Assembly (NCBI RefSeq): GCF_022179285.1
Contig: NZ_BPQO01000024.1
Coordinates: 1-64,000 of the forward strand
Length of the DNA stretch: 64,000 bases
Reading direction: 5' to 3'
From: Methylobacterium hispanicum
Lineage (GTDB): Bacteria > Pseudomonadota > Alphaproteobacteria > Rhizobiales > Beijerinckiaceae
Shown here: positions 50,499 to 59,194 of the stretch, in pieces
How the letters are laid out: every line of letters begins with the position of its first letter
Numbering within the stretch: the first letter of the stretch is position 1
The notes under the pieces: generated by a model
What the model was told of the DNA's origin: nothing
Database searches by the model: none
The model's input: only the letters and a program-made list of their open reading frames with translations
Translations under genes and position numbers: made by a program

Positions 50499-52937
50499 TC
50501 AAAGATGTCCATCGACGTGATGCAGGGGCCCGGCATGGTCCGCCACCCCGATCAGGCCCACTTCGGCATGCACGCCGGCGTCCGCGGGCGCGTGGCTCGT
50601 TGCGGAATTCGGTCCGTGGCCGGCATCGGCCGCGAACACGAGGTTGCCGTGCGCGTCGAGAGCCGCCGCAAGGGGCTTGGCTCGGCCCTGATCCTCCGCG
50701 GCAACCGGGTGGTTCGCATCGGCCGCCCCGTTCTGTGCGCGCGCCGCTGGCACACCCGCCGCGGCGCCGTCCGGCGTCGGTCCGCCAGGTATGCCTGGAT
50801 CGACCTTGTCTCTGCCGTTGCCGCTTGAAGGGCCGGTCCGGTCGAGGCCCGCGCCGGGTGCATCGCTGGCGCTTGGACCCTCCGGAGCGCCTGCCTCGCC
50901 AGCCGACAGCGCTGCGTGGGTGGCGTCCGTGGAGGCATGCGGCGTTGGTCCGCCCTGCTCGCCGGGCTCGAGCTTGTCCCTGCCGTTGCCGGCGGAGTGC
51001 CCGGGATTGTCCAGGCCGTTGCCCGGCGACGCGGCGGTCGCGTGCTCTGCACCTACGCCCTTGGCCGGCCCATGTCCCGCCGTCGCAGCCCCGGCGGAGG
51101 TGTCCGCGGCCGGCCCGGCATGCTCGCCGGGATCGACCTTCTCCTTGCCGTTGCCGGCGGATTGCCCGGGATCGTCCAGGCTCTTCCCCTGCAACCCATC
51201 GGCCGTCGCGTGCTCCGGAACGGCTCCCTTGCCTACCGATGGCCCGCCAGTCGCGGCGTCCGCGGAGGCGCTCGATGTCGGTCCGCCACGCTCGCCGGGA
51301 TCGACCTTATCGTTGCCGGCGGATCGTGCGGGATCGTTCGGGCCGCTGCCCGGCGACCCAGGGGCATTCGAGGCGCCCGCGTCCGCTGCCGCGCTCTCGT
51401 TATGCCCATCGGGCGCAGTCTCTGCCGTCGCATCCGTGCCCGGCCCGCCATGCGCGCCCGAATCGACCGTGCGCCCGCCGTCGCCGGCGGATCGCCAGGC
51501 TACGTCGAGATCGGTGCGGGCTGCCTCGGATGCCGGCAGGTCGGCCGGCTTGCCACCGCGCTCGAACGCCGGTGTCGCTGCGGTGACGTCCTGATGGGTC
51601 GCGTCGGCCCGGCCCGCGCCCTTCTCGTCGCCGCGCTGGCCCTGCGGCCGGCCGGGAGCGTCGTCGCCGTCCCGGTCGTCCGGCCCGGGGGCGTGCGGCG
51701 GCTCTTCGCGATGCGCCGTCCGGCCGGTCGCGGCATGGATCGCGCCCGCCCCCTCCGCCGCATCGATGCCCTTCCCGGCTCCCCGCCCCTCCCCGACCTC
51801 GAGGACGGCGTCCGCCGCTTTGCGCAGGGAGGCGGGACCGATGACGGGGGAGGCCGCCGAGACCGCGTCCTGCACCGGGTGGCCTCGTTCCTGAGGTCCC
51901 CTCTCGGACGTCGCCTCGACCGCGCTGCCCGCGGACGCAAGGACCCGCTCGGTGGCGCCCGAACCGCCGGACGACCTCGCGGCGTGCTCGGATTCGGCTG
52001 CCGGACTCGATCCCACGGCGCGGGACGGGGCGGTCGCACCGGACCATCCGGGGACACGACCGTCCGGCTCCGGATCGGCGTGCGTCGGCGCCGTCTGCGC
52101 GACCGTATCGTGGGCAGGATCGACCCCGGCTCTCGGGGAGGCGCCGGTCGAGCCCGCCTGCGCGGCGGAGCCGGAGCCTACCCCTGCCCCGGTTGGCGTG
52201 GTCGAGAGAGGCGTGCCGCCGCCCCCGGCGCCCGCGGTGCTCTCCGTCGGTGCGGGTGTTCCCGCTTCGCTCGCGCCTTCCTGGGCCGCGGCATGCGCAC
52301 GCGATGCGGCCGGCGCTTCAGGCTCCGAGCGCCCTTCCGCCTCCTCGGCCGCGAAGGCGGCGAAGATCATCGCGGAGAACACGATCGCCTCGAACTGCTT
52401 GCGATGGTTCTCCCGAGCCTCGGGCTCGGCCGATCCCGTCGCGCCGGCCGCCGACGGGGCCTCGCCCGGCGGCGGCGGCGCGGGGCCGGCGCCGGTGCCG
52501 TCCCATCCGGACGCCCGGGCATCCGTCGATGACAGGCTGACGGCTGCGGCGGCAACGAGCGCGGCGAGCAGGGCGGCTGGATGGACCGTGACCCGCGTGC
52601 CGTCGCCCCGGTGCCGGAGCGGCAGGAGTTCGGGATGGCGTTCCGCGACCCGGTTGATGAGGCTGCGGAAATCGCTGCCCCACATGGGCTCCTCGAGGAC
52701 CTCGGAGACGACCAGATAACGGCCGCCGATCCGGGCGAAATGCATGATCGCGGCGCCGTCCGGCCTGCAGAAGACGAACCAGGGCTCCGCCTCGTCGCTG
52801 AGCCCCTGTTCGCTATCGATCGACAGCCCCGCCCGGACGAGGGCGGCCTCGACGCGGTAGAATTCCGCGAGTTCCTGCTGCGACCAGCCGCGCCGGGCCA
52901 TCGCATCCGGGCGAGGGAACGAGAGCACCTCACTCAT
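50499..52937 (-). CDS. Large low-complexity repeat protein in type I secretion operon
   Basis: Protein of 812 residues of unknown function. Residues 1-115 form a folded domain (FYRVEAALVRAGLSIDSEQG, then WFVFCRPDGAAIMHFARIGG and MWGSDFRSLINRVAERHPEL). A hydrophobic segment follows at about 120-140 (PAALLAALVAAAAVSLSSTD), then some 650 residues rich in Ala, Gly, Pro, Asp and Glu. Within these, four degenerate units of about 54-56 residues recur, each with SAGNGxxKVDPGExGGPT. The end is GVADHAGPLHHVDGHL. GGAGG lies 6 bases before the ATG. It is the last gene after an ABC exporter and an HlyD protein, so it is a candidate substrate or surface partner of that exporter, although the internal hydrophobic segment is unusual for a free secreted substrate. 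Confidence 0.75.
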   Translation of the reverse strand: MSEVLSFPRPDAMARRGWSQQELAEFYRVEAALVRAGLSIDSEQGLSDEAEPWFVFCRPDGAAIMHFARIGGRYLVVSEVLEEPMWGSDFRSLINRVAERHPELLPLRHRGDGTRVTVHPAALLAALVAAAAVSLSSTDARASGWDGTGAGPAPPPPGEAPSAAGATGSAEPEARENHRKQFEAIVFSAMIFAAFAAEEAEGRSEPEAPAASRAHAAAQEGASEAGTPAPTESTAGAGGGGTPLSTTPTGAGVGSGSAAQAGSTGASPRAGVDPAHDTVAQTAPTHADPEPDGRVPGWSGATAPSRAVGSSPAAESEHAARSSGGSGATERVLASAGSAVEATSERGPQERGHPVQDAVSAASPVIGPASLRKAADAVLEVGEGRGAGKGIDAAEGAGAIHAATGRTAHREEPPHAPGPDDRDGDDAPGRPQGQRGDEKGAGRADATHQDVTAATPAFERGGKPADLPASEAARTDLDVAWRSAGDGGRTVDSGAHGGPGTDATAETAPDGHNESAAADAGASNAPGSPGSGPNDPARSAGNDKVDPGERGGPTSSASADAATGGPSVGKGAVPEHATADGLQGKSLDDPGQSAGNGKEKVDPGEHAGPAADTSAGAATAGHGPAKGVGAEHATAASPGNGLDNPGHSAGNGRDKLEPGEQGGPTPHASTDATHAALSAGEAGAPEGPSASDAPGAGLDRTGPSSGNGRDKVDPGIPGGPTPDGAAAGVPAARAQNGAADANHPVAAEDQGRAKPLAAALDAHGNLVFAADAGHGPNSATSHAPADAGVHAEVGLIGVADHAGPLHHVDGHL

Positions 52938-52975
52938 CCGAACCTCCGTTCCGCAGATGCCGGGTCGCCGCGCCT

Positions 52976-54343
52976 CTACCGTTCATGGAAGCCGCGTCCC
53001 AGCGCGTCGGAGAAGGGGGCGACGAGGTAGTCGAGGGCCGTGCGCTCGCCGGCCGAGACCACGACCTCGGCCGGCAGCCCCGCGTGCAGGCGCGGCCGCA
53101 CCGCGTCGGGCAGGAGCCGGTCATCGATCTCGACGGTTCCGGCGAAGTAGGGCTGCTTGGTCCCCTCATCCACCAGCCGGTCGCGCGAGACGGTGGTGAG
53201 GGTTCCGAAGATCGCGGGCATGCGCCGTGTCTGGAAGGCCGGAAACTTGATCTCGGCCCGCATGCCGGCCTGGATGGCCTCGAGGTCGTTGGGCGCGAAC
53301 TGGACGCTGATCACGAGTCTGTCGTTCGTCGGCACGATCTCCATCAGCGCCTCCCCGGAGCGGATGACCTGCCCGAGCGTGTAGACCTTCAGGCCCTGGA
53401 CGACGCCCTGGTGCGGCGCGCGAACCTCGTGCCGGCGCAGGACGTCCTGGGCGACGACGAGTTTCTCGCGCAGCTCGGTCGTCCTCTGCCGAGTCTCAAG
53501 CAGCTGGGCCGTCAACCCCTCCTGAACCTTCTGCCGGAGCTGGGTGGCTTGCATCCGGGCCTCGCTGATGCCGTTGCGTGCCTTGGCGGTGTCGGCCACG
53601 GAGCGCCCGATCACGCCCTCGAGCCGCGTGCGCTCGCGCTCCATGACGAGGACCCGCGACAGCGGAATCAGGTCCTTCTCGCGCAGGCTGCGCAGGCCAG
53701 TCAGCTCCTGCCGGATCAGGGCGACCTGCTCCTCCACCGACGCCTTCTCGACCGCTAGCCCCGAGATCTCGGTCTCGAACTGCGTGACCCGGCTCTCGAT
53801 GAGCGCGAGCTGAGCCCGGAACGACGCGCGCCGCTCCGCGAGCTGGCTCGCCTGGTCGGCGATCATGCGGGCGACGGCGCCCTCGCCTTGCCGGGCGGCG
53901 ATCTCGGCGGGCAGCGGCAGCTCGGACGCCGGCTCCTGCTCGGCGCGCAGCCGGGCTTCGAGGATCAAGGCGGCGTCGAGCTGGCCCCGCAACAGGTCGG
54001 CGCTCGCGCGCGACTGCAGGGGATCGACGCGTAGCAGCACGTCGCCAGCCCGCACGCTCTGCCCGTCGCGGACCAGGATCTCCTGGACTATGCCGCCTTC
54101 GAGGTGCTGGACCACCTTGCGACTCCCCTCCACGACGACCACGCCGGGGCCGATGACGGCGCGATCGAGTCGCGCGAGAGCCGCCCATGTGCCCGCCACC
54201 CCAAAGGTCGCGACGATGAGCGCGTAGCCCGCCACCGCGTAGCGACGCCAGTGGATCGCGTCCGCGGGCGTGGACGGCCCCCGCGACGGGGACCGCGGCC
54301 CGATCGGCAGCGCCGTGTGCGTCTCGATCCGCGCCGTGGACAT
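52976..54343 (-). CDS. HlyD-family membrane fusion protein (second type I system)
   Basis: Adaptor of 455 residues with one membrane segment (YAVAGYALIVATFGVAGTWA), lipoyl half VVQHLEGGIVQEILVRDGQS, a coiled coil over about residues 110-300, second lipoyl half VRAPHQGVVQGLKVYTLG, and the C-terminal family end DYLVAPFSDALGRGFHER. Separated by only 3 bases from the ABC gene upstream and 38 from the repeat-protein gene downstream. No TolC gene is in this operon, so it must share an outer-membrane channel, perhaps that at 19847. Confidence 0.9.
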   Translation of the reverse strand: MSTARIETHTALPIGPRSPSRGPSTPADAIHWRRYAVAGYALIVATFGVAGTWAALARLDRAVIGPGVVVVEGSRKVVQHLEGGIVQEILVRDGQSVRAGDVLLRVDPLQSRASADLLRGQLDAALILEARLRAEQEPASELPLPAEIAARQGEGAVARMIADQASQLAERRASFRAQLALIESRVTQFETEISGLAVEKASVEEQVALIRQELTGLRSLREKDLIPLSRVLVMERERTRLEGVIGRSVADTAKARNGISEARMQATQLRQKVQEGLTAQLLETRQRTTELREKLVVAQDVLRRHEVRAPHQGVVQGLKVYTLGQVIRSGEALMEIVPTNDRLVISVQFAPNDLEAIQAGMRAEIKFPAFQTRRMPAIFGTLTTVSRDRLVDEGTKQPYFAGTVEIDDRLLPDAVRPRLHAGLPAEVVVSAGERTALDYLVAPFSDALGRGFHER

Positions 54344-54346
54344 CGC

Positions 54347-56089
54347 CTACCCCGCGTTTCGCTGCGCTTCGGCGCCGCGATGGGCCTGCAGCGCGTTGGC
54401 GGCCGTCGGTATCAAGGTCGGCCCCGGTCGGGGCCCGATCATCTGCGCGAGGACCTGCTCGGCCGGACCACAGCTCTGCAGACCGCCGCCGCCCATGACC
54501 AGGATCTGGTCAGCCTCGGTGAGGAGGCCGACCTTGTGCGTCACGATCAAGACCGTGGTCCCGGCCCGTCTCAGCGCCGTCACCGCCTCCATCAGGGCGG
54601 CCTCGCCCGGCTGGTCGAGGCTCGCGTTGGGCTCGTCGAGGACCACGAGGCTCGGCTCGCCGAAGAGTGCGCGGGCGAGCGCGATGCGCTGGCGCTGGCC
54701 GCCCGAGAGACCGGTCCCGGCTCGTCCGATCCGCGTGTTGTAGCCGTCCGGGAGGGATTGGATCAGCGCGTGGCAGCCGGCCCGGCGTGCCACCGCGATG
54801 ACGGCTGCATCGTCCGCGTCGGCGAAGCGCGCGATGTTCTGCGCCACCGTACCGTCGAACAGCTCGACGTCCTGCGGCAGGTATCCGACGTGGCGTCCGA
54901 GCTCCTGCTGGTCCCAGTGGCGCAGGTCGGAGCCGTCGATGCGCACGCTCCCGTCGAGGAGGGGCCAGATTCCCGTGATGGCGCGAACCAGCGTCGACTT
55001 GCCCGCCGCACTCGGTCCGATCACGCCCACGACACTGCCGGGCTGCAGGCGGAAGCTGACGTCGCTCAGGATCGGCCGGGTCGAACCGGGCGCCGCGACC
55101 GAGATGGCCTCGGCCTCGATCAGACCGCGCGGGCGCGGCAGCGTCAGCCGTCGCGCGTCCGGCGCGGCGGCGGCGAGGTCGCTCAGCCGGCGATAGCTGG
55201 CGCGGGCAGCCACGAACCCCTTCCAGTTCGCCACGACCGACTCGATCGGCGCCAGGGTCCGACCGATGATGATCGAGGCCGCGATCATCGATCCGGCCGA
55301 GATCTCCCGGTGAATCGCCAAGTAGGCGCCGGCGCCGAGGACCAGCGTCTGGAGGAGCATCCGGACGAACTTCGTCGCGGCCACAATGAGGCCGGCCCGG
55401 TCGCTCGCGTCCGCTTGACGCCTCAGCACGTCGTCGTGGCGACCCCGCCAGACGCCGCGCAGGGCGGCGAGCATTCCCATTGCCTGCAGGAGCTCGCCGT
55501 TCCGGAAGGTCGCCGCCGCCTGCTGCCCAGCCTCGCGCGAGGCCCGGTTGGCCGCGTCGAGTGGCCGCCGGGTCGCGATCTCGTTGACGAGCGTCAGACC
55601 CAGGATGGTGCCGCCGCCGAGCAGCGCCATCCAGCCAAACCAGGGATGGAGGACGAAGCAGGCGACGAGGAAGATCGGGGCCCAGGGCACATCGCAGAAG
55701 GCTAGAAGGCCGCTGCCGGTGAGGAATTCGCGCAGGATATCCATGTCCCGCAGCGCCGACTCGTGCTGCGCGCCCGGCCGCAGCAGCGCGCCGCGGTGGG
55801 CGGCATCGAAGACCGGGTTCGTGATCTCCCGGTCGAAGATCATGCCGCCGCGGACCAGGAGGCGCGAGCGCAGCATCTCCAGGGCCGCGTATACGGCGAT
55901 GCCGAAGGCGGCGATCAGCGTGAGCCCGATCAGCGTCGTCTCGTTACGACTGGGCAGGACCCGATCGTAGATCTGGAGCATGTAGAGAGGGCTGACGAAG
56001 AGCAGCAGGTTGATGAAGAAGCCGAAGACCACGGCGGTCGCCAGCACCGGCCGCATCGCGCGGAAACCGTTGTCCAGCGCCGAGCGCAT
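54347..56089 (-). CDS. Type I secretion ABC permease/ATPase (second system)
   Basis: Inner-membrane ABC exporter of 580 residues. The membrane domain begins AVVFGFFINLLLFVSPLYML and has QIYDRVLPSRNETTLIGLTL. The ATPase has Walker A GPSAAGKST, Q-loop YLPQDVELFDGTV, a canonical signature LSGGQRQRIALARALFG, Walker B LVVLDEPNASLDQPGE and switch His THKVG. PrtD-like, as is the exporter at 16705, but the two proteins are clearly different. The ATG at 56089 gives a normal N-terminus; the frame is open further upstream without family similarity. First gene of a three-gene operon, divergent from an XRE regulator. Confidence 0.9.
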   Translation of the reverse strand: MRSALDNGFRAMRPVLATAVVFGFFINLLLFVSPLYMLQIYDRVLPSRNETTLIGLTLIAAFGIAVYAALEMLRSRLLVRGGMIFDREITNPVFDAAHRGALLRPGAQHESALRDMDILREFLTGSGLLAFCDVPWAPIFLVACFVLHPWFGWMALLGGGTILGLTLVNEIATRRPLDAANRASREAGQQAAATFRNGELLQAMGMLAALRGVWRGRHDDVLRRQADASDRAGLIVAATKFVRMLLQTLVLGAGAYLAIHREISAGSMIAASIIIGRTLAPIESVVANWKGFVAARASYRRLSDLAAAAPDARRLTLPRPRGLIEAEAISVAAPGSTRPILSDVSFRLQPGSVVGVIGPSAAGKSTLVRAITGIWPLLDGSVRIDGSDLRHWDQQELGRHVGYLPQDVELFDGTVAQNIARFADADDAAVIAVARRAGCHALIQSLPDGYNTRIGRAGTGLSGGQRQRIALARALFGEPSLVVLDEPNASLDQPGEAALMEAVTALRRAGTTVLIVTHKVGLLTEADQILVMGGGGLQSCGPAEQVLAQMIGPRPGPTLIPTAANALQAHRGAEAQRNAG

Positions 56090-56424
56090 AGGGCGAGCCC
56101 TCTTCCTGTTCACGCAACGCCGGCACGCACGTCGTGCCCCGATCACTCCGTATAACGCACGGACGGGGCCAGCCCTACGGTGCCTGGACCGGCGAACGGA
56201 CGCTGCGGATGCGTCGTCCCCGTCGGCAAGAATACACGGGATGCGATAATAGGGCCGTTCGAATACGTTCCAAGCGCTTCCCACCGCGAACCCGACGTCG
56301 TGCCGCCACGTGCGAGCGAGAGGATTCCGGGAGCGCCTGGACAGGGTTCGGCGTTCCTGAAATATGGATATCACTGTACAGGCTCTGGCGCACGGCAGTG
56401 ATTGCGCACGGGAGGCACGCCGCG
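56090..56424. promoter_or_regulatory. Divergent promoter region, exporter operon and XRE regulator
   Basis: 335 bases without a gene. It must hold the promoters for both directions. A TATAAC lies near 56147 and AT-rich words (ATACACGGGATGCGATAATA) lie near 56232-56251. No clear dyad operator was found by eye. Confidence 0.35.
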
Positions 56425-56739
56425 GTGTATGCTCATCACCAACGTCTGGACTCCGAGGCCGTGCTGGAGCTTCGCCGGGAGGGCGGCCGGTACCTGAAGG
56501 AGCTCAGGGAGGCGCGCGGCCTGTCGCAGAGGCAGCTCGCCCAGATGGTCGGGGCGGAATACTACACCTTCATCTCTCAGCTCGAGACGGGTCGGGGCCG
56601 GATACCGCCGGACCGCTACCGTGCCTGGGCGGACGCGCTCGGGGTCGCGCCGCGAGACCTCGTACGGAACGTGATGCGCTTCTACGATCCGATCACCCAC
56701 GAGATCCTGTTCGGCGAGGAGCCGCAACCGGGCAGGTAG
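56425..56739 (+). CDS. XRE-family helix-turn-helix regulator
   Basis: DNA-binding protein of 104 residues with a Cro/CI-type helix-turn-helix: LKELREARGLSQRQLAQMVG, then YYTFISQLETGRGRIPPDRY and ADALGVAPRDLVRNVMRFYD. Starts at a GTG preceded by GGGAGG about 9 bases upstream. Divergent from the type I secretion operon and a likely local regulator of it. The short C-terminal tail (ITHEILFGEE) holds no ligand domain. Confidence 0.82.
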   Translation: MYAHHQRLDSEAVLELRREGGRYLKELREARGLSQRQLAQMVGAEYYTFISQLETGRGRIPPDRYRAWADALGVAPRDLVRNVMRFYDPITHEILFGEEPQPGR

Positions 56740-56883
56740 GCAGCGTCGGATCGGACCTAGCGGGATCGACCCTCGATGCCGGCACGGTCCGTCGGCACCT
56801 TGCCCCCGTCCCCCAGCGGGATCGAAATAGGACAAGCGCGATGCGTGGAGGCGCGGCACCCGCGCCTCCACGCGAAGCGCGGT

Positions 56884-57933
56884 TCAGCCCTCGATGATCC
56901 GCTCGCCGAGCTTCCGATCGACGGTCGCGACCGTCCGGTCGATCTCGGCGTCGGGCTCGCCGAGCTGGTGCGCGATAAGCTTCACCAGAAGATCGACCCG
57001 CTCGATGAAGGGCGCCCCGTTCGCGACCGCGCGAGCCGCCGAGGAGGGCTTGAGCAGGCTCTCGGCCGCCTTGGCGTACTTCTCGAACGGAACTTGGTCG
57101 GCCGGGTCGGCGCCGAGCCGCCGAGCCAGGGCGTCCACGTGCTCGTAGATCGCGCGGGACTGGGCGAGGTCGCCGTGCACCGCCTCGCGGATGGAGCGGG
57201 GCTCGCCGGGGGTGATGCAGCGGTAATTGCCGGTAAGCAGCATCGACCACTTGGCTAGCGGCACGAACAGCGATTCGAACACCTTGAGCTTGACCGGCAC
57301 GTCGTGGCCGTCGAGGCGCACCGCGTCGATGTCGGCCTCCAGCTCGCGCAGCAGCCGGTTATGGGCTTCGTCCGCGAAGGTCGCCGCCTTGAAGTTCGTC
57401 GGCAGCCCGACATGGAGCACGTTCGCCCCCTCCTCCGGCGGACGGAAGGCCTGCGGGTCGGGCGAGCACAGCGAGACGAGGCCCGGCTCGAACCGGTCCC
57501 AGACGCCCGCATTGGTGTAGGCCTCCTCTAGGTCCATGCCTGCCAGCCCCGGGATCCGCTTGAGATAGGGCAGTGGCGGCATGTTCATGAGCGAGAGGCA
57601 GGGCAGCTTCGCCGCCGCGATCTTGATCATCAGCACGCGGATCGTGTGATTGTTGTACTGCGGCTCCTGCATGGCGAGGCCGACGAGGTCGTAGCGGGAG
57701 ACATCGACCTCTTCCGGTGGCGTCGCGTCGAGCTTGCCGGGCAGGTCGCGCGAGTGGATCGCTCGGTGCTCCGGCTCGTCGCGCAGCTTGATCCGGACCT
57801 CGGTCCCCTCGGCGTTGATCAGATCCGCGGTCTTGCGGCGGCAGACCAGCGTCACATTGTGGCCGGCCATCAGCAGTTTGGTCGCGAGCAGGGAACCGTA
57901 GGAGGCCCCCAGGATCAGGATGTTTCTCGGCAC
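56884..57933 (-). CDS. Ketopantoate reductase-like protein (ApbA/PanE family)
   Basis: NAD(P)-dependent oxidoreductase-like protein of 349 residues. The N-terminus has a dinucleotide-binding fold (ILILGASYGSLLATKLLMAG, then HNVTLVCRRKTADLIN), in which the usual GxGxxG reads GASYGS. The C-terminal helical domain follows (KWSMLLTGNYRCITPGEPRS). It is longer than standard PanE and diverged, so the substrate may not be ketopantoate. The GTG at 57933 has GGGGAGAG upstream. It stands alone on the minus strand. Confidence 0.7.
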   Translation of the reverse strand: MPRNILILGASYGSLLATKLLMAGHNVTLVCRRKTADLINAEGTEVRIKLRDEPEHRAIHSRDLPGKLDATPPEEVDVSRYDLVGLAMQEPQYNNHTIRVLMIKIAAAKLPCLSLMNMPPLPYLKRIPGLAGMDLEEAYTNAGVWDRFEPGLVSLCSPDPQAFRPPEEGANVLHVGLPTNFKAATFADEAHNRLLRELEADIDAVRLDGHDVPVKLKVFESLFVPLAKWSMLLTGNYRCITPGEPRSIREAVHGDLAQSRAIYEHVDALARRLGADPADQVPFEKYAKAAESLLKPSSAARAVANGAPFIERVDLLVKLIAHQLGEPDAEIDRTVATVDRKLGERIIEG

Positions 57934-58215
57934 GTCTTCTCTCCCCGGCGTCCGTTGTTGCGTTTGTTGTTCGCTGCCGGGCGCTGAGCCTTGTGGCCCA
58001 CCGCACCATCCGCGGGACCGAGGGATGGCAGTCGGCCCAGGAGAAGGCAACCCGGCTGGTATACCGGGCCGCGCGCCGCGCAGTGCGGATCCACGGCCTT
58101 CGGCGTCGCGCCGGGCCCGACGCCGAAGGTGCGGCGCCGCACGAATGTGGCGAAACCTTGGCCTTAAGCTGGCGTTTACAGCTCAACGAAGTCACCCCCA
58201 CCACGGAGACCGATC

Positions 58216-58326
58216 ATGACCAGCCTGAAGGCACGCCTCACCGCCGCCGTGGCCGCCGGCCTCACCGCCGCCGTCGCGCTAACCGCCTACGCGCAGACCC
58301 TGGCTCTGCCGACGCATTTCGTATGA
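58216..58326 (+). CDS. Possible 36-aa secreted micropeptide
   Basis: ATG with GGAG 7 bases upstream opens a frame of 36 codons: a basic start (MTSLKARL), a long hydrophobic Ala/Leu/Val/Thr core, an AYAQ-type cleavage site, then TLALPTHFV and a TGA. That is a nearly complete signal peptide with only about ten residues after it. It could be a tiny exported peptide, a leader, or a remnant of a longer secreted protein. Nothing downstream continues it. Confidence 0.35.
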   Translation: MTSLKARLTAAVAAGLTAAVALTAYAQTLALPTHFV

Positions 58327-58441
58327 GGCTTCGCCGCGAGCGCGGCGTGGGACGCAGGCTACGGGTCGCCCCCTGTCCGTCGCGACCGCATCGCCGCGAC
58401 TCTGTAGATGGTCCTGATCCTGGGAGTGGACGGCGAAGCGA

Positions 58442-58525
58442 TGGTGCGGGCGGTCGGATTCGAACCGACACGTATTGCTACGGCGGATTTTGAGTCCGCT
58501 GCGTCTACCGTTTCGCCACGCCCGC
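58442..58525 (-). tRNA. tRNA-Leu (anticodon CAA)
   Basis: Minus-strand transcript with acceptor stem GCGGGCG/CGCCCGC and encoded CCA, anticodon stem GCGGA/TCCGC around loop CTCAAAA (anticodon CAA, reads UUG), a class II long variable arm (CGTAGCAATACG) and a GTTCGAATC T-loop. It lies between the micropeptide and the MarR gene. Confidence 0.93.
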
Positions 58526-58662
58526 GCGCGGCCAAGACCCTGCATCGACGATCCAGAGTCGGGCACTGCCCCCTTATCGCAGGCGTGTCGGAAGCGCCAG
58601 CAGTGCGTGACAGGAAGCGCAATACAGCCCTCCGGTCGAAGCTTGCCGAGCCGCTGGATAAT

Positions 58663-58678
58663 AGATAGCATCCTATCT
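58663..58678. promoter_or_regulatory. Candidate MarR operator
   Basis: AGATAGCATCCTATCT, a perfect 6-base dyad with a 4-base centre in an AT-rich patch about 50 bases before the MarR start. A weak promoter (TTGCCG at 58643, TAGCAT at 58666, 17-base spacer) overlaps it, so binding could block transcription. Confidence 0.45.
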
Positions 58679-58729
58679 GTTGAGCGGCAGCGATGCCGCG
58701 TATGGTCTCCCTCGGACGGACGGTGGGCG

Positions 58730-59194
58730 GTGGCGGCAGCGGATCTGCGGCAGATCCGGCAGGCTTATACCCAGACGCTCTTGCTGGCGGGGCGGCGGTG
58801 GCGCCGGCTCGCCGACATGGCCGCGGTCGCCCACGGAACCTCGGAGGCGACGGCATTACCCCTATTGCTGATCGCCCGGATGGGAGGCGAGCCCCGCCAG
58901 AACGCCCTCGCCGAGGCGCTGGGTATCGAGGGCCCGTCGCTGGTCCGGCTTCTCGATCGGCTCTGCGCCGCCGACTTGGTCCAACGCCGGGAAGACGCGA
59001 CCGACCGACGCGCGAAGGTCCTGCGCCTGACGCCGGCCGGACAAGCGGCCGCGGCGAAGATCGAGGCTGACCTCGACCGCCTCCGTGAGTCGGTGTTCGC
59101 GCAGGTGAGTGCTGCCGATCTCGAGGCGGGCCTGCGGGTGTTCCGGGCCGTCCAGGCGCCGCTCGGCGGCGAGGCAGACGGGGGGACGGCATGA
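58730..59194 (+). CDS. MarR-family regulator of efflux operon
   Basis: Winged-helix regulator of 154 residues: LLLIARMGGEPRQNALAEAL, recognition helix EGPSLVRLLDRLCAADLVQR, wing REDATDRRAKVLRLTPAG. Proteins of this group usually release DNA on binding phenolic or aromatic acids. It precedes and is coupled (ATGA) to an AaeB-type exporter gene. The start is a choice: GTG 58730 gives normal family length, while the open frame extends back to 58475 through the tRNA region and is not credible there. Confidence 0.85.
   Translation: MAAADLRQIRQAYTQTLLLAGRRWRRLADMAAVAHGTSEATALPLLLIARMGGEPRQNALAEALGIEGPSLVRLLDRLCAADLVQRREDATDRRAKVLRLTPAGQAAAAKIEADLDRLRESVFAQVSAADLEAGLRVFRAVQAPLGGEADGGTA

Noticed and set aside
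58475-58729. Long N-terminal extension of the MarR protein
   Set aside because: It would be translated through the tRNA-Leu gene (antisense) and is Arg/Pro-rich without family similarity.
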